A stretch of 64,000 bases of DNA from Methanomassiliicoccus sp. Lineage in GTDB: Archaea > Thermoplasmatota > Thermoplasmata > Methanomassiliicoccales > Methanomassiliicoccaceae. This document shows, in pieces, positions 16,821-26,618 of this stretch. The first letter of the stretch is position 1; each line of letters opens with the position of its first letter. Location of the stretch: positions 1-64,000 of the forward strand of contig JADFDJ010000007.1 in assembly GCA_018262895.1 (NCBI GenBank), written 5' to 3'. Under the pieces are notes generated by a model. That model worked only from the letters and a program-made list of their open reading frames with translations, was not told the DNA's origin and did not search any database. The translations under genes and the position numbers were made by a program.

Positions 16821-16838
16821 GGGTACTTTGGTGAATAA

Positions 16839-17900
16839 ATGAAAGGACAAAGTCTGCGCAGGGGAAACTACGAGTACGCGACCACCAGGGTCAAGGCGAA
16901 GAAGAGCTCCCTGCTGACCAAGGACAACTATCCCAAGCTGCTGATGATGGACCTTAACGAGATCGGCAGGTTCATGGGCGAGACCAAGTACAAGGTCGAG
17001 ATGACAGAGCTGGCGACCCGATATTCGGGCGTTGACCTGATCGAGCTCGGCGTTTCCAAGAACCTGGCTCGTACCTACCGAGAGGTCATCAGCTTCTGCA
17101 CCGGAGACCTCCGGGACATGGTCTCCACCTACCTTCGAAGGTGGGACTTCTGGAACATCAAGACGATTCTCCGTGGCAAGTACTCAGGTGCATCCCTAGA
17201 GGAGATCCAGGAGGACCTGGTTCCGGCTGGAAACCTCAACGAGGAGAGCCTCAACTCCCTGATCTCCCTTAACACACCCAGGGAGGTCTTGGACGCCCTG
17301 ACCGCGAAGGGAGATATGCACATTCCCGAAGAGCTCTTGGCGAACTTCGAGAAGGGAGGCACGCTCGCCCCCATCGAGGATTACTTTGACAAGTTCTATT
17401 ACGAGCGGTTGCTGGCAGCGGTCATGCCGGACACCAAGCCGAAGAGGGATTTCCTCACCCTTATCAAGAGAGAGATAGACATCACTAACCTTAGGACGCT
17501 CCTGAAGCTCAAGCAGGCCAACATCCCGGCGGAAAAGATCAGGACCTATCTCATTAAGGGCGGCCGGGACCTGGACCTCGCCGAGCTGAACCGGTTGGCA
17601 GGACTGGAGACGTTCGACCAGTTGATCGATGAGCTATCCAAGCTTCCTTTCTACAATGAAATTAAGGAAGGTGTAGAAACGGCAAAGCAGACCGGAAATC
17701 TCAGCGAGGCCATGCTGGCCCTGCAGCACTATCTGGTCAGTGAATCGGAGAAGTTCTCCCACATGTACCCCCTGTCGGTGCTTCCGGTTATCGACTTCCT
17801 AATCCGGAAGAGGATAGAGGTGGATAACCTCCGTATCATCGCTCGTGGTAAGGCCTCGGGCATGCAGCCGGATGCAATAAAGAAATTGCTGGTGATGTGA
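16839..17900 (+). CDS. atpC: A-type ATP synthase subunit C
   Basis: This all-helical protein of 353 residues begins GNYEYATTRVKAKKSSLL and carries repeated three-helix units. It is the funnel-shaped subunit that couples the central stalk to the proteolipid ring. The stop overlaps the start of atpF by one base (TGATG). Identity is clear from sequence and position. Confidence 0.94.
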   Translation: MKGQSLRRGNYEYATTRVKAKKSSLLTKDNYPKLLMMDLNEIGRFMGETKYKVEMTELATRYSGVDLIELGVSKNLARTYREVISFCTGDLRDMVSTYLRRWDFWNIKTILRGKYSGASLEEIQEDLVPAGNLNEESLNSLISLNTPREVLDALTAKGDMHIPEELLANFEKGGTLAPIEDYFDKFYYERLLAAVMPDTKPKRDFLTLIKREIDITNLRTLLKLKQANIPAEKIRTYLIKGGRDLDLAELNRLAGLETFDQLIDELSKLPFYNEIKEGVETAKQTGNLSEAMLALQHYLVSESEKFSHMYPLSVLPVIDFLIRKRIEVDNLRIIARGKASGMQPDAIKKLLVM

Positions 17901-18205
17901 TGGAGTTCGCGGTTGTTGGCAGTGAGGAGTTCGTTCTCGGTTTCCGTCTCGCAGGCGTAAGGAGGGTGTATACCGCCCAGCCTGAAGAAATGGAGGCCAA
18001 GGTACTGGAACTGATTAATGACACATCCATTGGTATCCTAGCAGTGAACGCTAACGAACTAACGAAGATCGGACCCAACACTCGTAGGAGGATGATGGGC
18101 AACATCTCCCCGGTCGTAATACCGGTCGGAGGAGAGGAAGGCGACCTTAGAGAGAAGGTCAAGAGCGCAATTGGCGTTGATTTATACAAGACCGAGAGGG
18201 ATTGA
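17900..18205 (+). CDS. atpF: A-type ATP synthase subunit F
   Basis: The 101-residue protein starts [20 protein letters not shown], the CheY-like opening of subunit F, which sits in the central stalk beside subunit D. The ATG at 17900 is used in preference to an immediately preceding in-frame GTG, because it overlaps the atpC stop by one base and gives the family N-terminus. Confidence 0.94.
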   Translation: MEFAVVGSEEFVLGFRLAGVRRVYTAQPEEMEAKVLELINDTSIGILAVNANELTKIGPNTRRRMMGNISPVVIPVGGEEGDLREKVKSAIGVDLYKTERD

Positions 18206-18206
18206 A

Positions 18207-19940
18207 ATGGCAAAGCAAGGAGAGATTCACAGGGTGGCCGGACCGGTCGTTACTGCCGTCGGTATCTCCCCAAGGATGTACGATGTCATGCAGGTAGGTC
18301 AGGAAGGCCTCATGGGAGAGGTCATCAAGATCGCCGGTGACAAGACCGTCATCCAGGTTTACGAGGAGACATCTGGCCTGAAACCCGGGGAGAAGGTTGT
18401 GGATACTGGGCAGCCCCTTGTGGCCGAGCTCGGGCCAGGCCTGCTTGGTAGTGTTTATGATGGTATCCAGAGGCCGCTGCCTGTGCTGATGTCCTCGATG
18501 GGCAACTTCATCAAGAGGGGCGTCAGTGCGGCAGGTCTCGATCACAAGAAGAAGTGGGCCTTCGAGCCCTCTGCTAAGAAAGGCGATGAGGTATCTCCTG
18601 GCTCGATCCTTGGTACCGTGAAGGAGGCCTACATGGTCCACAAGATCATGGTGCCCTACGGTGTATCCGGAAAGATAGAGCAGCTGAACGACGGCTCCTT
18701 CACCGTTGACGAGACCATCGGTGTGATCGGAGGCAAGAACGTCAAGATGCTGCAGAACTGGCCTGTCCGGAGCGGAAGGCCGTTCGGAAAGAAGCTGCTT
18801 CCGGACATCCCTCTCCTTACCGGTCAGAGAGTCCTCGACACCATGTTCCCCATCCCCAAGGGTGGCACGGGGGCCATCCCCGGTGCGTTCGGTACCGGGA
18901 AGACCGTTACCCAGCAGCAGCTTGCGAAGTGGTCCGATGCTGAGATCGTCGTCTACATCGGCTGCGGTGAGCGCGGCAACGAGATGACCGAGGTTCTTGC
19001 GACCTTCCCCGAGCTCGAGGACCCCAAGACCGGGGAGCCTCTGATGCAGAGGACCGTCCTGATCGCCAACACCTCCAACATGCCTGTCGCGGCCCGTGAG
19101 TGCTCTGTTTACACAGGTATGACCATCGCTGAGTACTACAGGGACATGGGATACAACGTCTCCCTTATGGCAGACTCCACCTCCAGGTGGGCCGAGGCCA
19201 TGAGAGAGATCTCCTCAAGGCTGGAAGAGATGCCTGGTGAGGAAGGTTACCCCGCGTACCTTTCGGCAAGGCTCTCCGAGTTCTACGAGCGTGCCGGCCG
19301 TGTGCAGAACCCTAACGGCACCATGGGATCGGTCTCCGTCGTGGGAGCGGTCTCCCCGCCAGGCGGCGACCTGTCCGAGCCTGTCACGCAGAACACCCTC
19401 CGTATCGTCAGGGTCTTCTGGGCGCTGGACTCCAAGCTCCGTGAGCGCAGACACTTCCCGGCCATCAACTGGCTTACCTCCTATTCGCTGTACACCTCCA
19501 ATCTGGATGCGTGGTACCGGGCCAACGTCGCCCAGGACTTCCCCGCCCTTCGCAACTGGGCCATGGAGGTCCTGCAGAAGGAGTCCGAGCTTCAGGAGAT
19601 CGTGCAGCTGGTCGGTTCCGACGCTCTCCCCGACGAGCAGAAGATGACCTTGGAGATCGCCAGGATGATCCGTGAGATCTTCCTGCAGCAGAACGCCTAC
19701 CACAAGGTCGATACCTACTGCCCCCTGAACAGGCAGTACACTTACATGAAGCTGATAAAGAAGTTCTCCGAGCTGGCCACCAAGGCCGTGGAGAACGACG
19801 TGGCTGTGGACGCGATCGTGGGACTTCCGGTCAGGAACAGACTGGCCAAGTCCAAGTTCGAGGACACCATCGACCACGAGCTTGAGGAGATCGCCAAGGA
19901 GATGCCAAATCAGTTCGAGACCCTGGGGGAGAAGAAATGA
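18207..19940 (+). CDS. atpA: A-type ATP synthase catalytic subunit A
   Basis: Catalytic subunit of 577 residues with P-loop GAFGTGKTV (about residue 228), the A-subunit-specific non-homologous region before it, and ERGNEM and [11 protein letters not shown] segments. ATG 18207 ([15 protein letters not shown]) was chosen over an upstream in-frame ATG at 18171 that lies inside atpF. The uninterrupted P-loop region indicates no intein, although inteins do occur at this site in some archaea. It overlaps atpB by four bases (ATGA). Confidence 0.97.
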   Translation: MAKQGEIHRVAGPVVTAVGISPRMYDVMQVGQEGLMGEVIKIAGDKTVIQVYEETSGLKPGEKVVDTGQPLVAELGPGLLGSVYDGIQRPLPVLMSSMGNFIKRGVSAAGLDHKKKWAFEPSAKKGDEVSPGSILGTVKEAYMVHKIMVPYGVSGKIEQLNDGSFTVDETIGVIGGKNVKMLQNWPVRSGRPFGKKLLPDIPLLTGQRVLDTMFPIPKGGTGAIPGAFGTGKTVTQQQLAKWSDAEIVVYIGCGERGNEMTEVLATFPELEDPKTGEPLMQRTVLIANTSNMPVAARECSVYTGMTIAEYYRDMGYNVSLMADSTSRWAEAMREISSRLEEMPGEEGYPAYLSARLSEFYERAGRVQNPNGTMGSVSVVGAVSPPGGDLSEPVTQNTLRIVRVFWALDSKLRERRHFPAINWLTSYSLYTSNLDAWYRANVAQDFPALRNWAMEVLQKESELQEIVQLVGSDALPDEQKMTLEIARMIREIFLQQNAYHKVDTYCPLNRQYTYMKLIKKFSELATKAVENDVAVDAIVGLPVRNRLAKSKFEDTIDHELEEIAKEMPNQFETLGEKK

Positions 19941-21328
19941 GCATCGTATCTAAGGAATACCGTACAATCTCACAGATCGCGGGTCCTCTCGTTTTCGTGG
20001 AGAAGACAGAACCGGTCGGATACAATGAGCTGGCCACTGTGACCATGCCCGACGGGACCCAGAAGAGAGGGCAGGTGCTTGACACCTCCGATAAGTACGT
20101 GGTCATCCAGGTGTTCGAAGGGACCTCTGGGATCGAGAAGGCGGCAGGTGTCCGCTTCCTTGGCGAGACCATGCGTATGCCTGTGTCCCAGGACATGCTC
20201 GGCAGGATCCTCAACGGTGCCGGTGACCCCATCGATGGCGGCCCGGCGATCACTCCCGAGGACAGGCTGGACATCAACGGAGCGGCCATCAACCCGTGGG
20301 CTCGCGCAGAGCCTAAGGAGTTCATCCAGACCGGTATCTCCACCATCGACGGCATGAACACCCTGGTCCGTGGACAGAAGCTCCCGATCTTCTCCGGTTC
20401 CGGTCTGCCCCACAACGACATCGCTCTGCAGATCGCCAGGCAGGCCAAGGTGCGCGGCTCCAACGAGGAGTTCGCCGTGGTCTTCGCCGCCATGGGCATC
20501 ACCGCTGAAGAGGCGCAGTACTTCATGGCCGACTTCGAGAGGACCGGTGCGCTGAAGCGTGCTGTCGTCTTCATGAACCTTGCGGACGACCCCGCCATCG
20601 AGAGGATCATCACGCCCCGTCTGGCCCTGACCACCGCGGAGTACCTGGCCTTCGAGCTCAACATGCACGTGCTGGTCATTCTCACTGATATCACCAACTA
20701 CTGTGAGGCGCTGAGGCAGATCGGCGCGGCCCGTGAGGAAGTGCCCGGTCGCCGTGGCTATCCAGGGTACATGTACACCGACCTTGCCTCCCTCTACGAG
20801 AGGGCTGGTCGTATCAAGGGAAAGAGCGGGTCCATCACCCAGATCCCGATCCTGACCATGCCCGGTGATGATATCACTCACCCCATCCCCGATCTCACCG
20901 GTTACATCACCGAGGGTCAGATCGTGGCCTCCAGAGAACTGAACAGGGCCGGCATATCCCCACCCATCAACGTGGGCGCCTCTCTGTCCAGGCTGATGAA
21001 CGCCGGTATCGGTCCGGGCCTCACCAGAGAGGACCACAAGGCCGTTTCCGACCAATGCTACGCCGCCTATGCGGAAGGCAGGGACCTCCGTGGTCTGGTG
21101 GCCATCGTCGGTAAGGATGCTCTGTCCGAGAGGGACCGTAAGTTCCTGGAGTTCGCTGACGCCTTCGAGAACAGGTTCGTCAGGCAGGGCTCCGACGAGG
21201 ACAGGGAGATCGAGACCACCCTTGACATCGCGTGGGACCTTCTAGCCGCCATCCCCGAGAACCAGCTCTCCAGGATCGACCGGAAGTACATCGAGAAGTA
21301 CCACCCCGCCCACAGAAAGAGTGCGTGA
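19937..21328 (+). CDS. atpB: A-type ATP synthase regulatory subunit B
   Basis: This 463-residue non-catalytic partner of subunit A begins [23 protein letters not shown]. It contains [10 protein letters not shown] in the place of a P-loop and the [15 protein letters not shown] segment. Three copies alternate with A in the head. The start overlaps atpA by ATGA. The stop lies five bases before atpD begins, so the whole region is tightly coupled. Confidence 0.97.
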   Translation: MSIVSKEYRTISQIAGPLVFVEKTEPVGYNELATVTMPDGTQKRGQVLDTSDKYVVIQVFEGTSGIEKAAGVRFLGETMRMPVSQDMLGRILNGAGDPIDGGPAITPEDRLDINGAAINPWARAEPKEFIQTGISTIDGMNTLVRGQKLPIFSGSGLPHNDIALQIARQAKVRGSNEEFAVVFAAMGITAEEAQYFMADFERTGALKRAVVFMNLADDPAIERIITPRLALTTAEYLAFELNMHVLVILTDITNYCEALRQIGAAREEVPGRRGYPGYMYTDLASLYERAGRIKGKSGSITQIPILTMPGDDITHPIPDLTGYITEGQIVASRELNRAGISPPINVGASLSRLMNAGIGPGLTREDHKAVSDQCYAAYAEGRDLRGLVAIVGKDALSERDRKFLEFADAFENRFVRQGSDEDREIETTLDIAWDLLAAIPENQLSRIDRKYIEKYHPAHRKSA

Positions 21329-21332
21329 AGAT

Positions 21333-21983
21333 ATGGCAGCGCGTGAGGTAAAGCCAACTCGGTCCGAACTGCTCGAGATCAAGAAGAGGATCAAGCTCAC
21401 CAAGTCGGGCTACAAGATCCTGAAGATGAAGAGGGACGGCCTCATCATCGAGTTCTTCAAGATCCTCGAGCAGGCGAAGGAGGTCCGCATGAAGATCACC
21501 AAGGACTATGAGCTGGCTATGGGCAAGATCGCCACCGCCAACGCTGTGGACGGTACCATTGCCGTCAAATCCGCGGCCTTCGCCCTCCGCCTGCACCCGG
21601 AGATCACCCTTCGCTCCAAGAACATCATGGGCCTGGTGGTCCCTGAGATCGAGACCAACTCCATAAAGAGCACCATCGATCAGCGTGGCTACGGTGTCAT
21701 CGGCACCTCCACTCACATCGATGATGCTACCGCGGCCTTCGAGAGCCTGGTGGAGACCCTGGTGCAGGCGGCCGAGATCGAGACGACGATGAAGAAGCTC
21801 CTGGACGAGATCGAGAAGACCAAGCGGCGTGTGAACGCGCTGGAGTACAAGGTCATTCCCGAGCTTGAGGCCGCCGAGTCCTTCATCGAGCTTCGTCTTG
21901 AGGAGATGGAACGCGAGAACACTTTCCGGCTGAAGCGCATCAAGGATAAGGCAGGGGCCAGGGAAGTTGAAACCGCTTCGTGA
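21333..21983 (+). CDS. atpD: A-type ATP synthase subunit D
   Basis: This central-stalk rotor subunit of 216 residues has long N- and C-terminal helices that form the coiled shaft (KPTRSELLEIKKRIKLTKSGYKILKMKRD at the start; KTKRRVNALEYKVIPELEAAESFI in the C-terminal half). The ATG at 21333 was preferred to an upstream GTG at 21321 that falls inside atpB. The final 17 bases overlap a short downstream membrane-peptide frame. Confidence 0.95.
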   Translation: MAAREVKPTRSELLEIKKRIKLTKSGYKILKMKRDGLIIEFFKILEQAKEVRMKITKDYELAMGKIATANAVDGTIAVKSAAFALRLHPEITLRSKNIMGLVVPEIETNSIKSTIDQRGYGVIGTSTHIDDATAAFESLVETLVQAAEIETTMKKLLDEIEKTKRRVNALEYKVIPELEAAESFIELRLEEMERENTFRLKRIKDKAGAREVETAS

Positions 21984-22107
21984 ACATTTTGACTGGAAGG
22001 ACCCGAAGGTCCGGGGACGGACCTTCAAGCTCTTCTGGCTCATTTCTTTATTCATGCTCGTTCTGGGTTACCTGCTGATCGTCGTGTTCCTGTTCTTGAC
22101 AGGATGA
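21967..22107 (+). CDS. 46-residue single-helix membrane peptide after atpD
   Basis: A TTG-started frame overlaps the end of atpD by 17 bases and encodes a basic N-terminus (LREHFDWKDPKVRGRTFK) followed by one strongly hydrophobic helix (LFWLISLFMLVLGYLLIVVF). The frame opens only at 21949, so TTG is its only usual start. The amphipathic-then-hydrophobic layout, and its position as a tenth gene of the operon, suggest a real small membrane protein, perhaps an assembly or accessory factor of the ATPase. I recognise no family. It could also be a chance frame, but the helix is hard to explain that way. Confidence 0.6.
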   Translation: MKPLREHFDWKDPKVRGRTFKLFWLISLFMLVLGYLLIVVFLFLTG

Positions 22108-22237
22108 TCGATCTAAGAGCAGGCGGGTCCGTTCCTACCATAGAACCACCCCCTTGATGTAGTGATAAAACCGGCGAGAATACCAGTAGAAGATCTCCTA
22201 CCGATCAAAGGTGTAGGGATGGTTATAACTCATCCGC

Positions 22238-23680
22238 TCAGGTGAAATCCACCATGCGCGTTTCTCCCGTCCCCAGGTGAGTTATCGGCATCTGGGCAGG
22301 GACGGGGTTGAAATTATGCATCCGCTGGAACGCTGTCTGGGATTGCCATGTGGATGCGCAGATGAGCCTCACCCCCCGGTACTCGCTGATGCCGGCACCA
22401 TGAACGTGCCCGCTGACGAAGATGTCCGGCACCTCATCTATGACCAGGAAATCCTCCTTCTCCGGGGCCAGGGGCGTCTTCCCCCCGTATATGGGTGCCA
22501 TGTGGCGGCGTTTCAGCATCTCCACCATGGCCTGGAGGGGGTTGTTGTAGCTCAGTCCCTGAACGTTGCCGATCCAGTCGTCCAGGCTCCTGCCGTGATA
22601 GGAGAGGATCTTCCGCCCCTCGATCTCCAGGTAGCACGGGTTCCCCACGAAGGTTATGGCCGAATCGAACATCTTGGTCAGGTCCTTGGGAAAGGTCGGC
22701 TGGGGCTCGGCCGGGCGGACGGCGTCATGGTTCCCCGGCTGCACGATGATGCGTATCCCGTCGGGCACCTGCTTGAGGTGGTCGGCCAGGGACTCGTACT
22801 GGGCGAAGATATCGTCGATCTCCAGCTCGTCCTCCTGCCCTGGGAAGATGCCTATCCCGTCGACCACATCTCCTGGAACTATGAGGTACTGTACCTCATC
22901 CCGTCCCTCGGTTCTGAGCCAGTTGATCATTCGCTCCCAGGGCTTATGGAGGAAGGTGTTGGAACCGATATGCACGTCCGAGAGGAAGGCCACGGAGGAC
23001 CACGAATCGGTAGGCCGCATCGACTTCCTCAGGGGCAGGTCCGGCCGTATCAGCTCGTTCATGACCACCAGATCGCCCTTCGTGCTGGTCTTCCCCACTA
23101 TACCGATCACCTCGTCGGGAACGATGCACTCGTTCGCCATAGGGCTGTCCTTCAGTATCAGAACGGGGCAGCGGCCCTCGTCGTCCTCGACCTCGATGAG
23201 CCTGTGGCCGTTCTTGGTGGTTCGGACCTCGTTCACCATCGCCACCATCTTGACCTCCCGGTCGAACTTGGTGGCCTTGGAGACCGGCAGGCAGCCCACA
23301 AGCTCCCTGCGCTGGGCCAGTATCTTCTTTATCTTCCTGAAACGGTCGTTGAAGTAGCGGGCGAAATCAATGATGTTGCCCTCGCAGGTCGAGTTGCCGG
23401 TGATGTCCCTGAGGATACGGACGTCCCCGTCGCTGCGAGCCGGTGGGGCCGGCGCGCTCTGTCTGATATCCTCCAGCGCTTCCGGCACCATCCTGGTCAC
23501 CTGCACATCGGCATAAGGCCGGAGGTCGTTCACCGTTAGTACCAGTGGCTGCTGCTGCATGGAGGACAACGCAGTTCGTACGAAGTTGAGGGGATCGGAC
23601 CTGGAGAGCACCATCTCGGCCGCCTCCGGTTCCAGGAGGATACCCTCATTGGCCAACGTGTCTAGGATGCGGTCCCTCAT
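22238..23680 (-). CDS. polB: DNA polymerase D small subunit (DP1)
   Basis: DP1 is the proofreading subunit of the archaeal replicative polymerase PolD. After an N-terminal region and an OB-fold (about residues 115-200), the calcineurin-like nuclease has all its metal motifs: FLSDVHIGS, VPGDVVDG, QPGNHDAVR, SYHGRS and SGHVHGAG. The 3'-5' exonuclease should therefore be active. At 480 residues it is normal for the family. It is divergent from the RNA-binding protein gene across a short 71-base promoter region. Its large subunit DP2 is not in this window. Confidence 0.95.
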   Translation of the reverse strand: MRDRILDTLANEGILLEPEAAEMVLSRSDPLNFVRTALSSMQQQPLVLTVNDLRPYADVQVTRMVPEALEDIRQSAPAPPARSDGDVRILRDITGNSTCEGNIIDFARYFNDRFRKIKKILAQRRELVGCLPVSKATKFDREVKMVAMVNEVRTTKNGHRLIEVEDDEGRCPVLILKDSPMANECIVPDEVIGIVGKTSTKGDLVVMNELIRPDLPLRKSMRPTDSWSSVAFLSDVHIGSNTFLHKPWERMINWLRTEGRDEVQYLIVPGDVVDGIGIFPGQEDELEIDDIFAQYESLADHLKQVPDGIRIIVQPGNHDAVRPAEPQPTFPKDLTKMFDSAITFVGNPCYLEIEGRKILSYHGRSLDDWIGNVQGLSYNNPLQAMVEMLKRRHMAPIYGGKTPLAPEKEDFLVIDEVPDIFVSGHVHGAGISEYRGVRLICASTWQSQTAFQRMHNFNPVPAQMPITHLGTGETRMVDFT

Positions 23681-23751
23681 GATGGCACCACTATGAAGAC
23701 AGGGCTATTTAGTACCAATTCTTTTTTTACGAAATGGTCTATTAATCGAGC

Positions 23752-24132
23752 ATGGTCCACATCACCGCGCGAACGCCATGCCATCCCACCGAGGACCGGG
23801 ACAAGGTGCGTACAGCCCTCCTCAACATATTCCCCGAGGGTCAGGTCGAGGAGTTGGATGAAGGCCTGATGTCCAGCGGCGATAGCGGAGAGCACCTAAG
23901 GCAGATGATATTGGACGAGCACATCCGGGATACCGCACGCTCGGTCATGCTGCGCGGCATGTTGGACGGGCGGACCACGTTCCGCATCAACAAGCAGGTG
24001 GCCTTCGTGGGCAAGCTGTCCTTCCAGGAGGGCTCTTCGCCTCTGGGGAACATCGAGGTGACGGTAGAGGATGAGGACATAAAGGCTGTCATCGATCACC
24101 TCGCCGAGAGCACGGTGGAGGGAGCGGAATGA
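23752..24132 (+). CDS. RNA-binding protein, UPF0201/DUF54-like
   Basis: The protein has the pattern of the archaeal UPF0201/RNA_binding family (PF01877): PTEDRDKVRTALLNIFPEG, RDTARSVMLRGMLDGRTTFRINKQVAFVGKLSF, and the PLGNIEVTVEDED tail. Family members are small proteins of about 130-140 residues linked to RNA metabolism; the molecular role is not established. Its stop overlaps the next gene by four bases (ATGA), so the pair is an operon. Confidence 0.85.
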   Translation: MVHITARTPCHPTEDRDKVRTALLNIFPEGQVEELDEGLMSSGDSGEHLRQMILDEHIRDTARSVMLRGMLDGRTTFRINKQVAFVGKLSFQEGSSPLGNIEVTVEDEDIKAVIDHLAESTVEGAE

Positions 24133-24890
24133 TCGCGGCCTCCTCCCCGTCGTTCACCGCGATACCATTCCCTCAAGCCCTGCATGGCATCGCCAAGGAG
24201 TTCCAGGCCTGGGAGATCGTGGCCGAGGGAGGTCACGAGCTCCGGAAGATCGAGCGACAGTTCATGGAGCTGGCTCCGTCGTACGGCCTGCGGTTCTCTG
24301 CCCACGCCCCCATGAGCGACATCAACATCGGCTCCCTGAACCCCCGCATGAGAGAGGCCTCGCTGAAAGAGCTGATAACGGGCCTGGGAGCCTGCCATCG
24401 CCTGGGGATCGACACCTACACGGTCCATCCCGCCTTCCTCACTCCCCTTGGCTTCGTGAACAGGGACAAGGTGAAGGAGGCCGCCAGGGACTCCCTGCTG
24501 CGACTTGACCGCATATCTGAGGACCTAGGCGTCAGGGTCGCCTTGGAGAACATGCCGCGGATGCACTCGGCCACAGGGACGAGGCCTCAGGAGCTTACCG
24601 AGCTGATCGAGGGCACGGGCCTGGGCATATGCCTGGACATCGGGCACGCGCACACCATGGGTCTGGTGAAGGAGTTCCTTAAGCTCAAGAGGAGGATCAT
24701 CAACCTGCATGTCCACGACAACAGGGGAGAGTTCGACGAGCACCTCCCCATCGGGGACGGTACCGTGGACTTCCCCCAGGTCATCAAAGGCTTGAAGGGG
24801 TACAGGGGCCGCTATGTGATCGAGTCCCGCAACCTTCCCGATGCGGTGATAGGCAGGGACCGCCTGACCACGCTCCTGAACGGCCACTAA
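24129..24890 (+). CDS. Sugar phosphate isomerase/AP endonuclease-like TIM-barrel protein
   Basis: The 253-residue protein shows the xylose-isomerase-like barrel used by endonuclease IV relatives: SAHAPMSDINIGS, TYTVHPAF, ALENMPR, CLDIGHAHTMG, NLHVHDNRGEFDEHLPIGDG and YVIESR supply the usual His, Glu and Asp metal ligands. This could be an AP endonuclease, a sugar isomerase or an epimerase. The ligand spacing fits the general family, not a specific enzyme. Coupling to an RNA-binding gene gives no further hint. The 3' end overlaps the convergent CPBP protease gene by four bases. Confidence 0.82.
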   Translation: MIAASSPSFTAIPFPQALHGIAKEFQAWEIVAEGGHELRKIERQFMELAPSYGLRFSAHAPMSDINIGSLNPRMREASLKELITGLGACHRLGIDTYTVHPAFLTPLGFVNRDKVKEAARDSLLRLDRISEDLGVRVALENMPRMHSATGTRPQELTELIEGTGLGICLDIGHAHTMGLVKEFLKLKRRIINLHVHDNRGEFDEHLPIGDGTVDFPQVIKGLKGYRGRYVIESRNLPDAVIGRDRLTTLLNGH

Positions 24891-26221
24891 CCTTTGTTAC
24901 CGCATTTAAGGCAGGCCAGCTCCCCATCGACATAAGTCGCCTCCCTATGACCGCACTTCCTGCAAACGTACCCGAAGGCGGTGGGGTCCCGAGGGACCTG
25001 AGGAGGGTCTGCCACAGGGGCGTTAGGATGACCATAACTGTACCCCTGGGTGTAGTAGAGAGGGTAGTTCTGAGGCAGGGGCGCAGTGGGCCGCCCCCTC
25101 TCCCAGGGTATGTCCGGCCATACCCTTCTGCCCATCAGCCATCCCAGTCCCTTGGAGGTATAGAGCAGCGCATACAGCAGGCCCACCCCTACCCATACCA
25201 GGATGGCCAGGCCCAGGAGCATGGTGACCGCGTAATTGTCCGGGAACACGCTCAGTGGGACGCTCATGAAGTCGATACCGAAGTGCATGAGGATGGAGGC
25301 GTACACACCCAGCTTTAGGAACAGGTATGAGAAGGCCAATCCCGCCACGGCCGCCGGGAATATCTTGTACAGGTCCCAGGAGAAGACATGGGCCGCCCCG
25401 AACATCAGGCCGGAGAACACCATGAGGAGGGCCTCCTTCTTCCCGATAGCGAAGCCCCCTCCTAGGAGGTAGTTGCTTACCTTCCTCATCTTTAGGTCCG
25501 GGTTCCTGGTCCTGCGCACCAGGTCGATGAGCAGCAGCGGGACCCCGATCAGCAGGACCCGCGATGCCACCTCCTCCCACACCGAGGCATGAGCGAAGCC
25601 GAAAAGGGTCTGCCACAGCTCCCTTGTGGAGAATGAGGGAGTTGATGGATTTATGCCGGCGACCCCCACGACGAGGTAGTAGATGACGTTGAAGGAGATT
25701 ATGGCCATGAGCACGGTGCCTATGACGTAAAGCGGGCTGTGCCCCTGCTTCGGGTACTCCACCTTCAGCTCGCTCACCAGGGGCCTCAGGCTCTTGGCCA
25801 CGGCCCACACCAGAGAGGCGCCTATGGCCGCGACCAGCAGGATGTAGTAGATGAAGAACGGCCAACCGCCCAGCTCGGCGAAGTTGACGATGTAGGGCGT
25901 GATGATGAAGAGGTAGATGTGCTTGTCCATGTGGGGATAGACCTGCCCTATGCCCCACAGGGCTATGATCACGTTCACCGCCATGAGGAACACGAGCGCG
26001 ATGGTGGCGTAGGTGCCAATGCCCATGCCCAGGTCGCGGATGGTGTTGTCCTTGACAGGCCGATACGGCGGGTACTGCGGGTACATGGGCGGAATGGAAT
26101 AGGGTGTTACCGGCTGACCGCACTTGTGGCAATAGTTAGCACCAGCTTCCAGCTGACCTCCGCAGCGAACACAGGACAATGGCTCGGCCGGACCTGCTGG
26201 CTCCATCCCCTCTGGACCCAT
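24887..26221 (-). CDS. CPBP intramembrane protease flanked by two zinc ribbons
   Basis: Between a CXXC zinc ribbon at the N-terminus (CVRCGG...CHKCGQ, residues 17-36) and another at the C-terminus (CRKCGH...CLKCGN) lie about eight membrane helices. They carry the CPBP/Abi signatures EEVASR (about residue 215), FGAAH (about 275) and HFGID (about 312). These are the glutamate, histidine and aspartate metal ligands of this intramembrane metalloprotease family. A Pro/Tyr-rich linker joins the first ribbon to the membrane part, and another precedes the last. The stop is TAG. Twin ribbons on one protease are uncommon and suggest partner or nucleic-acid binding. Confidence 0.85.
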   Translation of the reverse strand: MGPEGMEPAGPAEPLSCVRCGGQLEAGANYCHKCGQPVTPYSIPPMYPQYPPYRPVKDNTIRDLGMGIGTYATIALVFLMAVNVIIALWGIGQVYPHMDKHIYLFIITPYIVNFAELGGWPFFIYYILLVAAIGASLVWAVAKSLRPLVSELKVEYPKQGHSPLYVIGTVLMAIISFNVIYYLVVGVAGINPSTPSFSTRELWQTLFGFAHASVWEEVASRVLLIGVPLLLIDLVRRTRNPDLKMRKVSNYLLGGGFAIGKKEALLMVFSGLMFGAAHVFSWDLYKIFPAAVAGLAFSYLFLKLGVYASILMHFGIDFMSVPLSVFPDNYAVTMLLGLAILVWVGVGLLYALLYTSKGLGWLMGRRVWPDIPWERGRPTAPLPQNYPLYYTQGYSYGHPNAPVADPPQVPRDPTAFGYVCRKCGHREATYVDGELACLKCGNKG

Positions 26222-26320
26222 GCCCGTTCAATGAGCGCCTTTCTATTTCTACCTGTCGCGGTGATTCAGGATATCGAAGATGGACCCCAGCTCCGGAAAA
26301 GCCTGGGTGCAGGGAAAACC

Positions 26321-26330
26321 TTTATTTTTA
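26321..26330 (+). promoter_or_regulatory. TATA-like element
   Basis: TTTATTTTTA lies 37-46 bases before the ATG at 26367 and predicts a short leader carrying GGTG nine bases before the start. Confidence 0.4.
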
Positions 26331-26366
26331 AGCTAGGGCCCTCTACTACCATATACAGGTGCGAAA

Positions 26367-26618
26367 ATGAGCGACGGGTCAAGTGAGCGCAATGTCCAGT
26401 TCGAGGTGGTCGATTCCCATCGGATACCTTTCGGCAAGAACAACTTCATCGAGATCGCACGGAAGAAGGCTGTCAGCGGCAGCGGTAGCACGGAGTTCAT
26501 ATCCCTGAGCCGCGGATTCACCATGAAGGACGGCTCCGATCGATACAAGTCGTCCATAAGCATACCGGACGATGAGGAGATCAGGAAGTTCCTGTCCGAG
26601 AAGATCATGGACATCTGA
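26367..26618 (+). CDS. Small conserved-looking protein, PC4/PurA-like pattern
   Basis: The 83-residue protein reads FIEIARKKAVSG, then EFISLSRGFTMKDGSDRYKSSISIPDDEEIRKFLSEKI. This is an arrangement of strands and a terminal helix reminiscent of the PC4-like single-stranded nucleic-acid-binding proteins found in archaea. The resemblance is by eye and could be mistaken. It has its own promoter and ends directly against the convergent CYTH gene with no gap. Confidence 0.6.
   Translation: MSDGSSERNVQFEVVDSHRIPFGKNNFIEIARKKAVSGSGSTEFISLSRGFTMKDGSDRYKSSISIPDDEEIRKFLSEKIMDI

Noticed and set aside
22238-23680. Long + strand frame (about 420 residues) opposite the PolD subunit
   Set aside because: It exists because GC-rich codon bias keeps the antisense frame open. 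The minus strand has all PolD nuclease motifs.
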